In this document: in pieces, positions 1 to 7,788 of the stretch | Position numbering within the stretch: position 1 is the stretch's first letter | How the letters are laid out: each line of letters opens with the position of its first letter | NCBI GenBank assembly: GCA_025454975.1 | Contig: JALONK010000001.1 | Location: 1-64,000 of the forward strand | Source: Bacteroidia bacterium | GTDB lineage: Bacteria > Bacteroidota > Bacteroidia > UKL13-3 | DNA: 64,000 nt | Reading direction: 5' to 3' | Made by a program: the position numbers and the translations under genes | Notes under the pieces: generated by a model | Told to the model about the DNA's origin: nothing | The model's database searches: none | What the model saw: only the letters and a program-made list of their open reading frames with translations

Positions 1-165
1 CAAATAAAACAAAAAGGTAAGAAGTATTTTATCTTTTGTAATTCAGATGTGAGGGAGCAAATTTCAACACTTGCGTCATCCGAGGGCTGGATTTTATTAT
101 CAATGTCGGTTGAAGAAGAATCGCTCGAACAAGTTTTTCAAATGTTAACGGGAAAGATAAAATAG
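1..165 (+). CDS. gldA: Gliding ABC transporter ATP-binding subunit GldA (C-terminal fragment)
   Basis: Frame 1 is open from the window edge to a TAG at 163-165 and gives the last 54 residues of a protein. The tail holds the segment SLEQVFQMLTG, which matches the usual C-terminal signature of ABC ATPases (SLEDVFxxLT). It lies 8 bases before gldF, so it is read as the ATP-binding subunit of the GldA-GldF-GldG transporter of Bacteroidota. In Flavobacterium these genes are needed for gliding. The Walker motifs lie outside the window, so the call rests on the tail and on the neighbours. Confidence 0.8.
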   Translation, partial: QIKQKGKKYFIFCNSDVREQISTLASSEGWILLSMSVEEESLEQVFQMLTGKIK

Positions 166-173
166 GGGAGTTT

Positions 174-902
174 ATGTTGGTAATTTTTAAAAAAGAAATA
201 AGATCGTTTTTAAGTTCACTTATTGCCTATGTTGTTATTGCTGTGTTTTTAGCTGCTATAGGATTATTCATGTGGGTATTGCCTGAGTATAATTTATTTG
301 ACATGGGTTATGCAAATTTAGATACCTTATTCGGTATGGCCCCATGGGTTTTTATTTTTTTAATCTCAGCCATAACCATGCGAAGTTTCAGTGAAGAAAA
401 AAAGACCGGAACTATCGAAATTTTAACAACTAAGCCAATTAGTGATTGGTCTATTATCGGAGGTAAATTTTTGGCCGGCGTTACCTTAGTGTTGTTTTCA
501 CTAATTCCAACCCTTTTGTATTATTACACGGTATACCAATTAGGCGCGCCTGTTGGAAACATAGATAGTGGTGCAACTTGGGGGTCATATATAGGATTAT
601 TTTTTCTGGCAAGCAGTTTCGTTGCTATTGGAATTTTTTCTTCAGTGATAACAGATAATCAAATTGTTTCTTTTATCGTAAGCATGTTTTTATGCTATGT
701 ATTTTATGCTATTTTCGATATGCTTGCTAATTTCAACTTATTAGGCACTTATGATAGTATCATAGCTGCATTTGGCATTAAGGCGCATTACGACTCAATG
801 AGCAGAGGTGTTATAGACAGCCGTGATTTAGTTTATTTTTTTAGTGTAATTATTGCCTTCTTATGGGCAACAAAAACTGTTTTTGGAGCACGCAAATGGT
901 AA
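174..902 (+). CDS. gldF: Gliding motility ABC transporter permease GldF
   Basis: This is a 242-residue polytopic inner-membrane protein with about six hydrophobic segments. The cytoplasmic motif RSFSEEKKTGTIEILTTKPI (residues 66-85) is typical of ABC-2 type permeases. The length, and the position between a gldA tail and gldG, fit GldF, the permease of the gliding-associated ABC exporter. The start at 174 leaves a short gap after gldA. The stop TAA overlaps the start of gldG (ATGGTAA), which suggests translational coupling. The transported substrate of this complex is not known. Confidence 0.9.
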   Translation: MLVIFKKEIRSFLSSLIAYVVIAVFLAAIGLFMWVLPEYNLFDMGYANLDTLFGMAPWVFIFLISAITMRSFSEEKKTGTIEILTTKPISDWSIIGGKFLAGVTLVLFSLIPTLLYYYTVYQLGAPVGNIDSGATWGSYIGLFFLASSFVAIGIFSSVITDNQIVSFIVSMFLCYVFYAIFDMLANFNLLGTYDSIIAAFGIKAHYDSMSRGVIDSRDLVYFFSVIIAFLWATKTVFGARKW

Positions 903-2611
903 AGCAAGGGAAGATAAAAAACAAGAGCGCAAAGCTTCAGTCTATCGTAGAGTTAGGTGTTTTATTAGCCTTATTAATATTCCTGAATTTAATAGCAGGA
1001 GCCTACTTTTTTAGGATAGATTTAACAACCGAAAAAAGGTATTCTTTAGCATCAAGCAGTAAAAATCTTGCATCAAAAATTGATGAAGTGATGTATGTTA
1101 AAGTTTATTTAGAGGGCGATTTTCCCGCAGGATTTAAAAGGCTTAAACAATCTTCAAAAGAAATGTTGGATGAATTTGCCGCTTATGCAGGTGGTAATAT
1201 TCAATATGAATATATTGACCCTTTTGATGGTGCAGATTTAAAGAAGGCAAATGATATAATCCGGGAATTAGGCGAAAAGGGATTGCAACCAACAAATGTT
1301 CAGATTAAAAGAGATGACGAATCTTCTCAAAAGTTGATTGTTCCGGGAGCCTTGTTTTACTATAAAGGACGTGAATTTGCAGTAAATTTCTTAAGGCCTC
1401 AATTCGGCCAAGCACCGGAGGAAGTTATTAATGAATCTATTGAATTACTTGAGTATGAAATAGCCAATACCATTCGCAAAGCAGTTGAAAAGAAAGCTAA
1501 ACGAATAGCATTTATTGACGACCATGGTGAACTAGAACGCTGGGATGTTGCAGATATTTCTCAAGAACTTAAAACATATTACAATGTATCACGAATTGGA
1601 TTAGGTATTCAAACGCCTCAAAGTTTAATGGAAAATGATGCCTTAATTATTGCGCGTCCCACAAAACCATTTGTTGAGTATGAAAAGTTTTTATTAGACC
1701 AGTTTGTGATGCATGGAGGTAAGATTTTATGGTTGATTGATACCCAAATTGCAGATATGGATAGTATTGGTAAAACCGGCATGTTTATGTCGGCAGGCTA
1801 TGAATTAAACCTTGAAGATATGCTATTTAAGTGGGGGGTAAGAATTAATCAAAACCTGATTCAAGATTTACAATGTAATGCTATCCCTATTTTAAGTACA
1901 TTAAGAAATGGTACTCCTCAACAAAAGTTAGTTCCTTGGATGTTTTTTCCTGTTGCAGCCCCATCAAATATAAACCCGCACATTACTGTTAAAGGTGTTG
2001 AACCAATATTTTTTCAGTTTGCCAGTGCAATGGATACAACATCAAATAAAGATGTGAAGAAAACAATCCTGTTAAAGTCATCGCCTTATTCAAGAACCGT
2101 TTCGGCTCCTGTAAGGGTTGATTTAAACTTAGCTCGTATTGCACCCGAACCGGCTTTGTTCAATTCAGGAGATATTCCTTTAGCGGTGTTGCTTGAAGGT
2201 AAATTTGTATCCCTATTTCAATATCGTCCCGGTGCGCAAACTGATGCGCTACCCTTTAAGCCTGAAATAGTATCTAATAAAATGATAGTAATTGGTGATG
2301 GCGATGTAATTAAGAATCAAAGAAAGAAATCAACCGGAGAAATTTTTCCTTTAGGTTACGATAGGTACACTAATCAGCAATTCGGTAACAAACGGTTTAT
2401 CTTAAATTGTATGGATTATTTATGCGACGACAGCGGAATTATTGAGGTGAGAGCAAAAGAGATTAAACTTCGTTTGTTAGATAAAGGGAAGTTGAAATCG
2501 GATCGCTTGTTTTGGCAACTAATCAACTTGTTATTGCCTATTATAATGCTTGTCTTGTTTGGTGTAATCAACCACAGAATTAGAACTTATCGCTACACAA
2601 AAATATCATGA
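896..2611 (+). CDS. gldG: Gliding motility ABC transporter auxiliary protein GldG
   Basis: An open frame reaches back to 863, but the ATG at 896 is the better start: it sits on the gldF stop and gives 571 residues beginning MVKQGKIKNKSAK. There is an N-terminal membrane segment (about residues 20-40), then the long extracytoplasmic region of the GldG/ABC_transp_aux family, with the early motif FFRIDLTTEKRYSL. A C-terminal membrane helix (about 545-562) is followed by a short basic tail. GldG works with GldA and GldF. The downstream gene overlaps it by four bases (ATGA). Confidence 0.9.
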   Translation: MVKQGKIKNKSAKLQSIVELGVLLALLIFLNLIAGAYFFRIDLTTEKRYSLASSSKNLASKIDEVMYVKVYLEGDFPAGFKRLKQSSKEMLDEFAAYAGGNIQYEYIDPFDGADLKKANDIIRELGEKGLQPTNVQIKRDDESSQKLIVPGALFYYKGREFAVNFLRPQFGQAPEEVINESIELLEYEIANTIRKAVEKKAKRIAFIDDHGELERWDVADISQELKTYYNVSRIGLGIQTPQSLMENDALIIARPTKPFVEYEKFLLDQFVMHGGKILWLIDTQIADMDSIGKTGMFMSAGYELNLEDMLFKWGVRINQNLIQDLQCNAIPILSTLRNGTPQQKLVPWMFFPVAAPSNINPHITVKGVEPIFFQFASAMDTTSNKDVKKTILLKSSPYSRTVSAPVRVDLNLARIAPEPALFNSGDIPLAVLLEGKFVSLFQYRPGAQTDALPFKPEIVSNKMIVIGDGDVIKNQRKKSTGEIFPLGYDRYTNQQFGNKRFILNCMDYLCDDSGIIEVRAKEIKLRLLDKGKLKSDRLFWQLINLLLPIIMLVLFGVINHRIRTYRYTKIS

Positions 2612-3651
2612 ATAAAATAACGAAAATATTAATATCAATTCTACTTATTTCGGTTGCAACTTATTTTCTTGTGGTTAATAAACCTTGGAAATCATTTGCA
2701 GAAAATGATTACGATTTTGCCATTACAGATACTGCTTCCATTACCAAAATATTTATGGCAAGTGCCAGGGGGGGCACAGTTTTATTGGAAAAGAAGGATC
2801 AAAATCATTGGCTGGTAAATGGAAGTACACCTGCAGATTTACCTAAAATACAACTGTTGTTGGAAACACTTCACGATGTGCAAATGAGAAATCCGGTTGG
2901 TGATAACGAATATAATAATGTAATTAAAGAAATGACAGCGGCTGCTGTTAAAACTGAAGTTTATGCAGGTGAGAAACTCATTAAGGTAATTTATGTCGGA
3001 CAAATGACTTCTGACCAAACAGGTACTTATTTAATGCTGGAAGATGCTAAGCCATATGTTGCGCATATTCCGGGATTTGTTGGGTATTTAACTCCACGTT
3101 TTTTGGTTGAACCAATAAAGTGGAAAAGCAAACTTATATTTGATTATCAAGCATCAGATATTAATTATGTGCAGGTATCATTTCCCTCGCAACCGAAAGA
3201 AAACTTTACAGTGGATAATCAAAGTGAATTACCTAAATTGTTGAATGGAGCGGGTGAAGTTATTGCGATTGATTCTAATTATCTTAAGTATTATTTAGGT
3301 TCTTTTTTACAACTATACGCCGAAGGTTATGACGATAATTACACCGCAATTCAGCAAGATAGTATTTCATCAAGCATACCTTTTTGTACTGTAAAAGTAA
3401 AACTGAAATCAAGTGAGGAGGTGAGTTTACGATTGTTTAGTAAACAAATAGATAAACGCACCAAACAAAGATATGATGAGTCGGGTAATCCCTTACCTTT
3501 AGATACAGAAAAATACTTTGGTTTTAAAAACAACGATAAAAGTATGATGTATGTTCAAGACTATAATTTCGGAAAAATTATAAGAGGGTTGTCATACATT
3601 AAAGAAATTACCGCTCAAGCCTCTGCCATGCGTAAGGCACAAATACAATAA
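2608..3651 (+). CDS. DUF4340 domain-containing membrane-anchored protein
   Basis: This 347-residue protein overlaps the gldG stop by four bases. It has one N-terminal membrane anchor (about residues 5-24) and then an extracytoplasmic region. Features such as the repeated DFAITDTASITKIFMA and GGTVLLEKKDQNHWLVNG-like strands fit the DUF4340 family, which often follows GldG-like genes. The family has no proven function. The overlap suggests it is an accessory part of the GldAFG transporter. It ends one base from the convergent rsfS stop. Confidence 0.75.
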   Translation: MNKITKILISILLISVATYFLVVNKPWKSFAENDYDFAITDTASITKIFMASARGGTVLLEKKDQNHWLVNGSTPADLPKIQLLLETLHDVQMRNPVGDNEYNNVIKEMTAAAVKTEVYAGEKLIKVIYVGQMTSDQTGTYLMLEDAKPYVAHIPGFVGYLTPRFLVEPIKWKSKLIFDYQASDINYVQVSFPSQPKENFTVDNQSELPKLLNGAGEVIAIDSNYLKYYLGSFLQLYAEGYDDNYTAIQQDSISSSIPFCTVKVKLKSSEEVSLRLFSKQIDKRTKQRYDESGNPLPLDTEKYFGFKNNDKSMMYVQDYNFGKIIRGLSYIKEITAQASAMRKAQIQ

Positions 3652-3652
3652 A

Positions 3653-4255
3653 CTATTTTCCTATAAATTTAACCTCAACAGCGTCGCCCCACAACTCTTC
3701 CAAAGCATAAAACTCTCTTTTTTCAGTTTGGAAAACATGGGCTACAACATCAATATAATCTAATAAAACCCATTCTAAGTTCTCAAGCCCTTCGGTATGC
3801 CAAGGTTTTTCGTTTAGTATTTTTATAGTTTCTTCTTCTGCACCACCGGCTATGGCCTCAACCTGTTTGTCACTTTCAGCATTACTGATTACAAAAAAAT
3901 CAGCACTAGCACCTCTCACATTTCTCATATCCAATATTCTGATGTTCTCAGCTTTTTTCTCGTACATGCCTTGAGCAACACAATGTGCTAAAATTAAAGC
4001 TTGGTCAGCAGTAGTTAATTTCGAACTCCTTTCAGGCCTTGTACCTTTGGGTTTATTGACTGTTTTTTTCGTCGCTTTTTTTTCTTTGCTTAAAGCCTTT
4101 ATCTCTTTTGCTATGGCCTCCTCATCTGTTTTCTTCTTACTAGTGCTTACTTTAGTTACTTTTTTTACCGAAGTTTTTTTCGATGCACTTTTGACAACAG
4201 ATTTCTTTACTGCATTTTTTTTAGGAGCTGTTTTTTTTGATGGTGTTTTTGCCAT
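3653..4255 (-). CDS. rsfS: Ribosomal silencing factor RsfS with a lysine-rich N-terminal extension
   Basis: The last ~115 residues match the RsfS/Iojap/YbeB family: ADFFVISNAESDKQVEAIA, then PWHTEGLENLEWVLLDYIDVVAHVF, read here as two separate blocks. The family binds ribosomal protein L14 and blocks subunit joining in starvation. The ORF can be opened to 4303, but the ATG at 4255 is preferred because a strong minus-strand -7 element (TACCTTTG, 4283-4276) lies just upstream. That start gives 200 residues, of which about 80 form a Lys/Ser/Thr-rich basic tail that ordinary RsfS (about 110-130 residues) lacks. Confidence 0.85.
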   Translation of the reverse strand: MAKTPSKKTAPKKNAVKKSVVKSASKKTSVKKVTKVSTSKKKTDEEAIAKEIKALSKEKKATKKTVNKPKGTRPERSSKLTTADQALILAHCVAQGMYEKKAENIRILDMRNVRGASADFFVISNAESDKQVEAIAGGAEEETIKILNEKPWHTEGLENLEWVLLDYIDVVAHVFQTEKREFYALEELWGDAVEVKFIGK

Positions 4256-4264
4256 TTCAGTTAT

Positions 4265-4283
4265 TAACTTTGAAGCAAAGGTA
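4265..4283. promoter_or_regulatory. Shared face-to-face promoter for rsfS (-) and birA (+)
   Basis: The 19 bases form a near palindrome made of two opposed -7 boxes: TAACTTTG on the plus strand (4265-4272) and TACCTTTG on the minus strand (4283-4276), with AAG between them. Both match the Bacteroidota -7 consensus TAnnTTTG exactly. They would fire towards birA (start 4292) and rsfS (start 4255). I see no clear -33 TTTG for either. Confidence 0.6.
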
Positions 4284-4291
4284 ATCTTTTC

Positions 4292-5044
4292 ATGGATATT
4301 CAATCATTACATCAAACTTTGCGTTTTAAAATTATTGAGGTAGATGAGGTTTCTTCCAGCAATACCTTATTAAGGGAATGGTTAAGCAATCATAATGTTC
4401 CGGAAGGAACGGTTATTTTGGCCGGTTATCAACGACATGGTAAGGGACAAGCTGATACCCAATGGGAAAGCGAGCCATTTAATAATTTACTTTGTTCTAT
4501 TTTATTAACTCCTCGTTTTCTTGATATTCAGCAACAAGTTTATTTAAACATGGCTGTATGTGTAGCATTACACGAAACAGTAAGTAGTTTTGTTGGCAAT
4601 GCCGAAATTAAGTGGCCCAACGATATTTACATTGATAAACAAAAAGTTTCAGGTATTTTACTTGAGAATAGCATTCAGTCTAATCAAATTCAATCATGTA
4701 TTGTAGGTATAGGTTTAAATGTAAATCAATGTCAGTTTTTATCAGAGAAGGCTACCTCTTTAAAACTTCATACCAATACCTCTATGGAAGTTAAGCAAGT
4801 ATTAGAAGTATTACTCAATAATCTTCAAAAGTGGTATTCAGCCCTTAGTTTAAAACAGTTCGAATCTATTTCGTCTTATTATCACAAACAATTGTCAGGA
4901 TTAAACCAAAATTTAAAATTCTCCTCATCAGGAAAAATATTTATGGCAATAGTTAAAGGAGTAGATGAATTTGGAAGATTATTACTAGAACAGGATGGGG
5001 TAATACAAGCGTATCAAGTAAAACAGGTAGAATGGCTATGGTAA
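4292..5044 (+). CDS. birA: Biotin--[acetyl-CoA-carboxylase] ligase BirA
   Basis: This 250-residue enzyme attaches biotin to the carrier protein of biotin-dependent carboxylases through biotinyl-AMP. Seen here: the nucleotide-binding loop region YQRHGKGQADTQW (a divergent form of GRGRxxxxW, with the invariant glycines and final Trp kept) and the family signature KWPNDIYIDKQKVSGILLEN. There is no N-terminal DNA-binding domain, so it is a monofunctional ligase and not a repressor. The start lies downstream of a consensus -7 box. It overlaps coaX by seven bases. Confidence 0.9.
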   Translation: MDIQSLHQTLRFKIIEVDEVSSSNTLLREWLSNHNVPEGTVILAGYQRHGKGQADTQWESEPFNNLLCSILLTPRFLDIQQQVYLNMAVCVALHETVSSFVGNAEIKWPNDIYIDKQKVSGILLENSIQSNQIQSCIVGIGLNVNQCQFLSEKATSLKLHTNTSMEVKQVLEVLLNNLQKWYSALSLKQFESISSYYHKQLSGLNQNLKFSSSGKIFMAIVKGVDEFGRLLLEQDGVIQAYQVKQVEWLW

Positions 5045-5769
5045 ATCTTTGTATTGATTCAGGAAATACCAGGCTAAAAGCGGCAATCTTCCAAGAAAAT
5101 ATATTAGTAGAGCAGTTTATCATCAATAACTTAAATGATTTTGAAACACTATTGGTGCAATACCCTGCAATAGAATATATCGGTGTATGCGATGTTTCAA
5201 ATAAGTTGGAAATATTAACCGACTTTTTTCAAGCTAAAGAAAAAAAAATATTTAATATAAATGCTGGAGTAACCTTTCCGTTTTCCATTCGATACGAAAC
5301 ACCGCAAACTTTAGGTCCGGATCGTTTATGTGCTGTGGCAGGAGCATTTTCTTATTCAGGGAAAAAGCCTGTATTTGTTATAAATGCAGGAACATGTATA
5401 ACATATGATTTTTTACATCCATTAAACGGCTATCAAGGTGGTGCAATAAGTCCGGGCTTACACATGCGGCTTAAGTCAATGCATGAGTTTACTCAAAAGC
5501 TGCCGTTAGTTGAACTAAATTGGCCCCAACATATTGAAGGAGCATCAACCACAGCAGCCTTGTTAAGCGGAGCATGTTGGGGTTTAATTGATGAAATTGA
5601 AGGAAGAATTAGCCGTTATAAGGAAAAATATGGCGATGTTGAAGTTTTTATTTCGGGAGGTGATGCATTATTATTGGCAGAACACATAAAAAGTAACATA
5701 TTTGCATCTCCCTCGTTAGTGTTAGAGGGAATAAATAAAATCTTAATTTATAATGTTACAAATGCCTAA
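5038..5769 (+). CDS. coaX: Type III pantothenate kinase
   Basis: CoaX phosphorylates pantothenate, the first step of coenzyme A synthesis. Seen: the N-terminal phosphate loop NLCIDSGNTRLK, then TLGPDRLCAVAGA and NAGTCITYDFL, with GGAISPGL and SGACWGLIDEIEG, all family motifs in the right order. The ATG at 5038 (MVNLCIDSGN) is preferred to 5032 because it matches the usual CoaX start and overlaps the birA stop in the ATGGTAA arrangement. The length of 243 residues is normal. Confidence 0.92.
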   Translation: MVNLCIDSGNTRLKAAIFQENILVEQFIINNLNDFETLLVQYPAIEYIGVCDVSNKLEILTDFFQAKEKKIFNINAGVTFPFSIRYETPQTLGPDRLCAVAGAFSYSGKKPVFVINAGTCITYDFLHPLNGYQGGAISPGLHMRLKSMHEFTQKLPLVELNWPQHIEGASTTAALLSGACWGLIDEIEGRISRYKEKYGDVEVFISGGDALLLAEHIKSNIFASPSLVLEGINKILIYNVTNA

Positions 5770-7057
5770 GGGCTTTATTTTTTTTGTTTTATTAAGTGTA
5801 CTGTTTAATTACAGCCATGCACAAAATTTAACAACATCACCTTATTCTTCGTTCGGAATTGGTGATATTCAATTTAGTGGGAGTGCCTGGATGAGTGCTA
5901 TGGGACAAACCAATCAAGGGTTTAGAAGTGCATTTATACTAAACAATCAAAATCCTGCTTCATACAGCGCTATTCGTTTAACTACCTGGGATTTAGGAGC
6001 AACATTTTCTAATGGTACTGTTTCATCAAGTGAAGCTTCAATTTCTACTAACCGAGGTTCGTTGGCTTATTTTTCACTTGCATTACCCGTATCAGTTAAA
6101 AGAGGTTTAGGCATGAGTTTTGGTTTAATGCCTTATAGCAGTGTTGGATATAATGTTTCTAGAAATGTTCAAACAACTACATTCACAGGCACCGAAGAAA
6201 TATCAGGTAAAGGAGGCTTAAGCAAAGCTTATGTTGGGGCGGGGATTAAACTATCGAAAAGATGGCACGCCGGTGTTAATGCCTCATATATATTCGGACA
6301 AATTAACCAATCTTTATTATTGGTTATTCCTAGACAGTTTAATATGTTCAATCAATACACTACTATTGATCAATATGCCGGTGATTTTGATTTTGATTTA
6401 GGTGTTCAATACCACGATACCTTTTCTATTAATTTAGGTACCTCACAAGAAAAGCGTTATGCATATACTTTTGGATTAACTTATAATCCTTCCTCACAAA
6501 TTAATGTATACCAAAACAAGGTTGTTCGCTCATTAGGGGTAGGTGTAACCAATACTTTAAATTCCGGTCGAGACACCATTAAATTAGATAATGACATCCG
6601 TGGCTATTATTTAATGCCTCATCGTTTACAATTTGGAGCGTCATTTCAAGAGATTGATAAATGGATTGTAGCTGCCGATGTTGGTTATGCCAATTGGAGC
6701 GATTATAGAAGTTTTGGGACAACTGATTCATTGAAGAATATCTTGAGTTTGGGACTTGGATTTAGTGTAATTCCTAAATTTGACGCCGAAAAAAATATAT
6801 TAAACAGGATTGAATATCGAGCCGGATTTAAGTTTGATAATGGTTTGGCACGATTAAATAATAGGAATATCAGTTCTATGATTATTTCTGCGGGTTTAGG
6901 TATTCCATTGGCTAGAAGTCGCTCACGACTAAACATCACAGGTGAATACTTACTCAGAGGAACCACCAACGACAGACTGGTTCAAGAAGAGTTTTTTAGA
7001 GTTACAGTTGGGGTCTTAATTGTTGATAGATGGTTTTTACGTTACAGATACGATTAA
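5753..7057 (+). CDS. Outer-membrane beta-barrel protein between coaX and lptC
   Basis: A 434-residue protein with a signal peptide (VLFNYSHAQ, cleavage near residue 24) and a body rich in alternating hydrophobic strands and aromatic residues, ending in an aromatic strand (WFLRYRYD). It begins SPYSSFGIGD, as in a group of Bacteroidota outer-membrane proteins that resemble FadL/OmpP1 transporters. An alternative start is the ATG at 5762. It overlaps coaX by 17 bases and lptC by 28. No function is proven. The link to lptC suggests an envelope role. Confidence 0.7.
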   Translation: MLQMPKGFIFFVLLSVLFNYSHAQNLTTSPYSSFGIGDIQFSGSAWMSAMGQTNQGFRSAFILNNQNPASYSAIRLTTWDLGATFSNGTVSSSEASISTNRGSLAYFSLALPVSVKRGLGMSFGLMPYSSVGYNVSRNVQTTTFTGTEEISGKGGLSKAYVGAGIKLSKRWHAGVNASYIFGQINQSLLLVIPRQFNMFNQYTTIDQYAGDFDFDLGVQYHDTFSINLGTSQEKRYAYTFGLTYNPSSQINVYQNKVVRSLGVGVTNTLNSGRDTIKLDNDIRGYYLMPHRLQFGASFQEIDKWIVAADVGYANWSDYRSFGTTDSLKNILSLGLGFSVIPKFDAEKNILNRIEYRAGFKFDNGLARLNNRNISSMIISAGLGIPLARSRSRLNITGEYLLRGTTNDRLVQEEFFRVTVGVLIVDRWFLRYRYD

Positions 7058-7590
7058 ATATAACACTGTTTTTAATGGGGTTTTTGCTTGTATTAATCCC
7101 TTCTTGCTCTAATGATGTTGAGCAGGTTAAACTTGTATCTACTGATTCAAATTTACCTCTTGAAACCGGCAGTGATGTAATGATTAATTACACTGATAGC
7201 GGTAGAACCAAGGCAATTATTAAAGCTCCATTGTTAGAAAGATTTTCCGGTAATGAGAAATTCTATACAGAAATGAAGAAGGGAATTACTGTTAAATTTT
7301 TGAAAATAGATGGCTCTGTCGAAAGTTTTTTAACCTCGAAATACGCTATTAGATATGACCGTGACCGTAAAATGATGGCAAGAAACGATGTGGTTGTTTT
7401 AAATGTTAAAGGCGATACTTTGCGAACAGAAGAATTATATTGGGATGAACTGGCTCAAAGGGTGTATTCTGATAAATTTGTGGTAATTACAACGCAAACA
7501 GAAATTATAAAAGGCTATGGATTTGAGTCGGACGTTTCTTTTACATCACCTAAAATTTATAAAATTAGCGGCATAGTTAATTTGAAATAA
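7030..7590 (+). CDS. lptC: LPS export periplasmic component, LptC family lipoprotein
   Basis: This 186-residue protein has a hydrophobic leader ending in LIPSCS, a plausible lipobox, and then the LptC-type beta-jellyroll pattern: KAIIKAPLLERF, FYTEMKKGITVKFL, SKYAIRYDRDRKMMARNDVVV and GDTLRTEELYWDE. The last two are hallmarks of LptC/OstA-like domains. LptC hands lipopolysaccharide from LptB2FG to LptA. The start at 7030 overlaps the upstream gene; an ATG at 7075 would leave too short a leader. It is immediately followed by a tiny membrane gene. Confidence 0.85.
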   Translation: MVFTLQIRLNITLFLMGFLLVLIPSCSNDVEQVKLVSTDSNLPLETGSDVMINYTDSGRTKAIIKAPLLERFSGNEKFYTEMKKGITVKFLKIDGSVESFLTSKYAIRYDRDRKMMARNDVVVLNVKGDTLRTEELYWDELAQRVYSDKFVVITTQTEIIKGYGFESDVSFTSPKIYKISGIVNLK

Positions 7591-7593
7591 ACC

Positions 7594-7761
7594 ATGCAAC
7601 ACTTTATCATCAGAAACTGGCTGTTATTAGCTATTACATCAGGATTAGTTGCTTTATATTTAACAGTTTTTGAAGGTTTTTTTCAGGGTAAGGCATATTC
7701 TTTTCTGTTGTTGGGATTGGTTTTCGGAGCGATTTACTACCTTAAAATAAAAAAGAAGTAA
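7594..7761 (+). CDS. Small two-helix membrane protein (55 aa)
   Basis: A 55-codon frame starts three bases after the lptC stop. It encodes two hydrophobic helices (about residues 8-26 and 34-50) joined by a short loop with FFQGKAYS, and ends in a basic tail IKKK. The tight spacing and clean coding pattern make it a likely gene in the birA-lptC operon. I recognise no family. Confidence 0.65.
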   Translation: MQHFIIRNWLLLAITSGLVALYLTVFEGFFQGKAYSFLLLGLVFGAIYYLKIKKK

Positions 7762-7770
7762 GCAATTTAG

Positions 7771-7778
7771 TATGTTTG
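7771..7778 (+). promoter_or_regulatory. -7 element upstream of the CorC/HlyC gene
   Basis: TATGTTTG is an exact TAnnTTTG match eleven bases before the ATG at 7789. A transcript from here would have an almost absent leader. No convincing -33 TTG is present. Confidence 0.4.
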
Positions 7779-7788
7779 TGTACCTTTT

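Noticed and set aside
863-895. Longer start for GldG at 863
   Set aside because: It would add residues coded inside gldF; the ATG at 896 on the gldF stop codon fits the family better.
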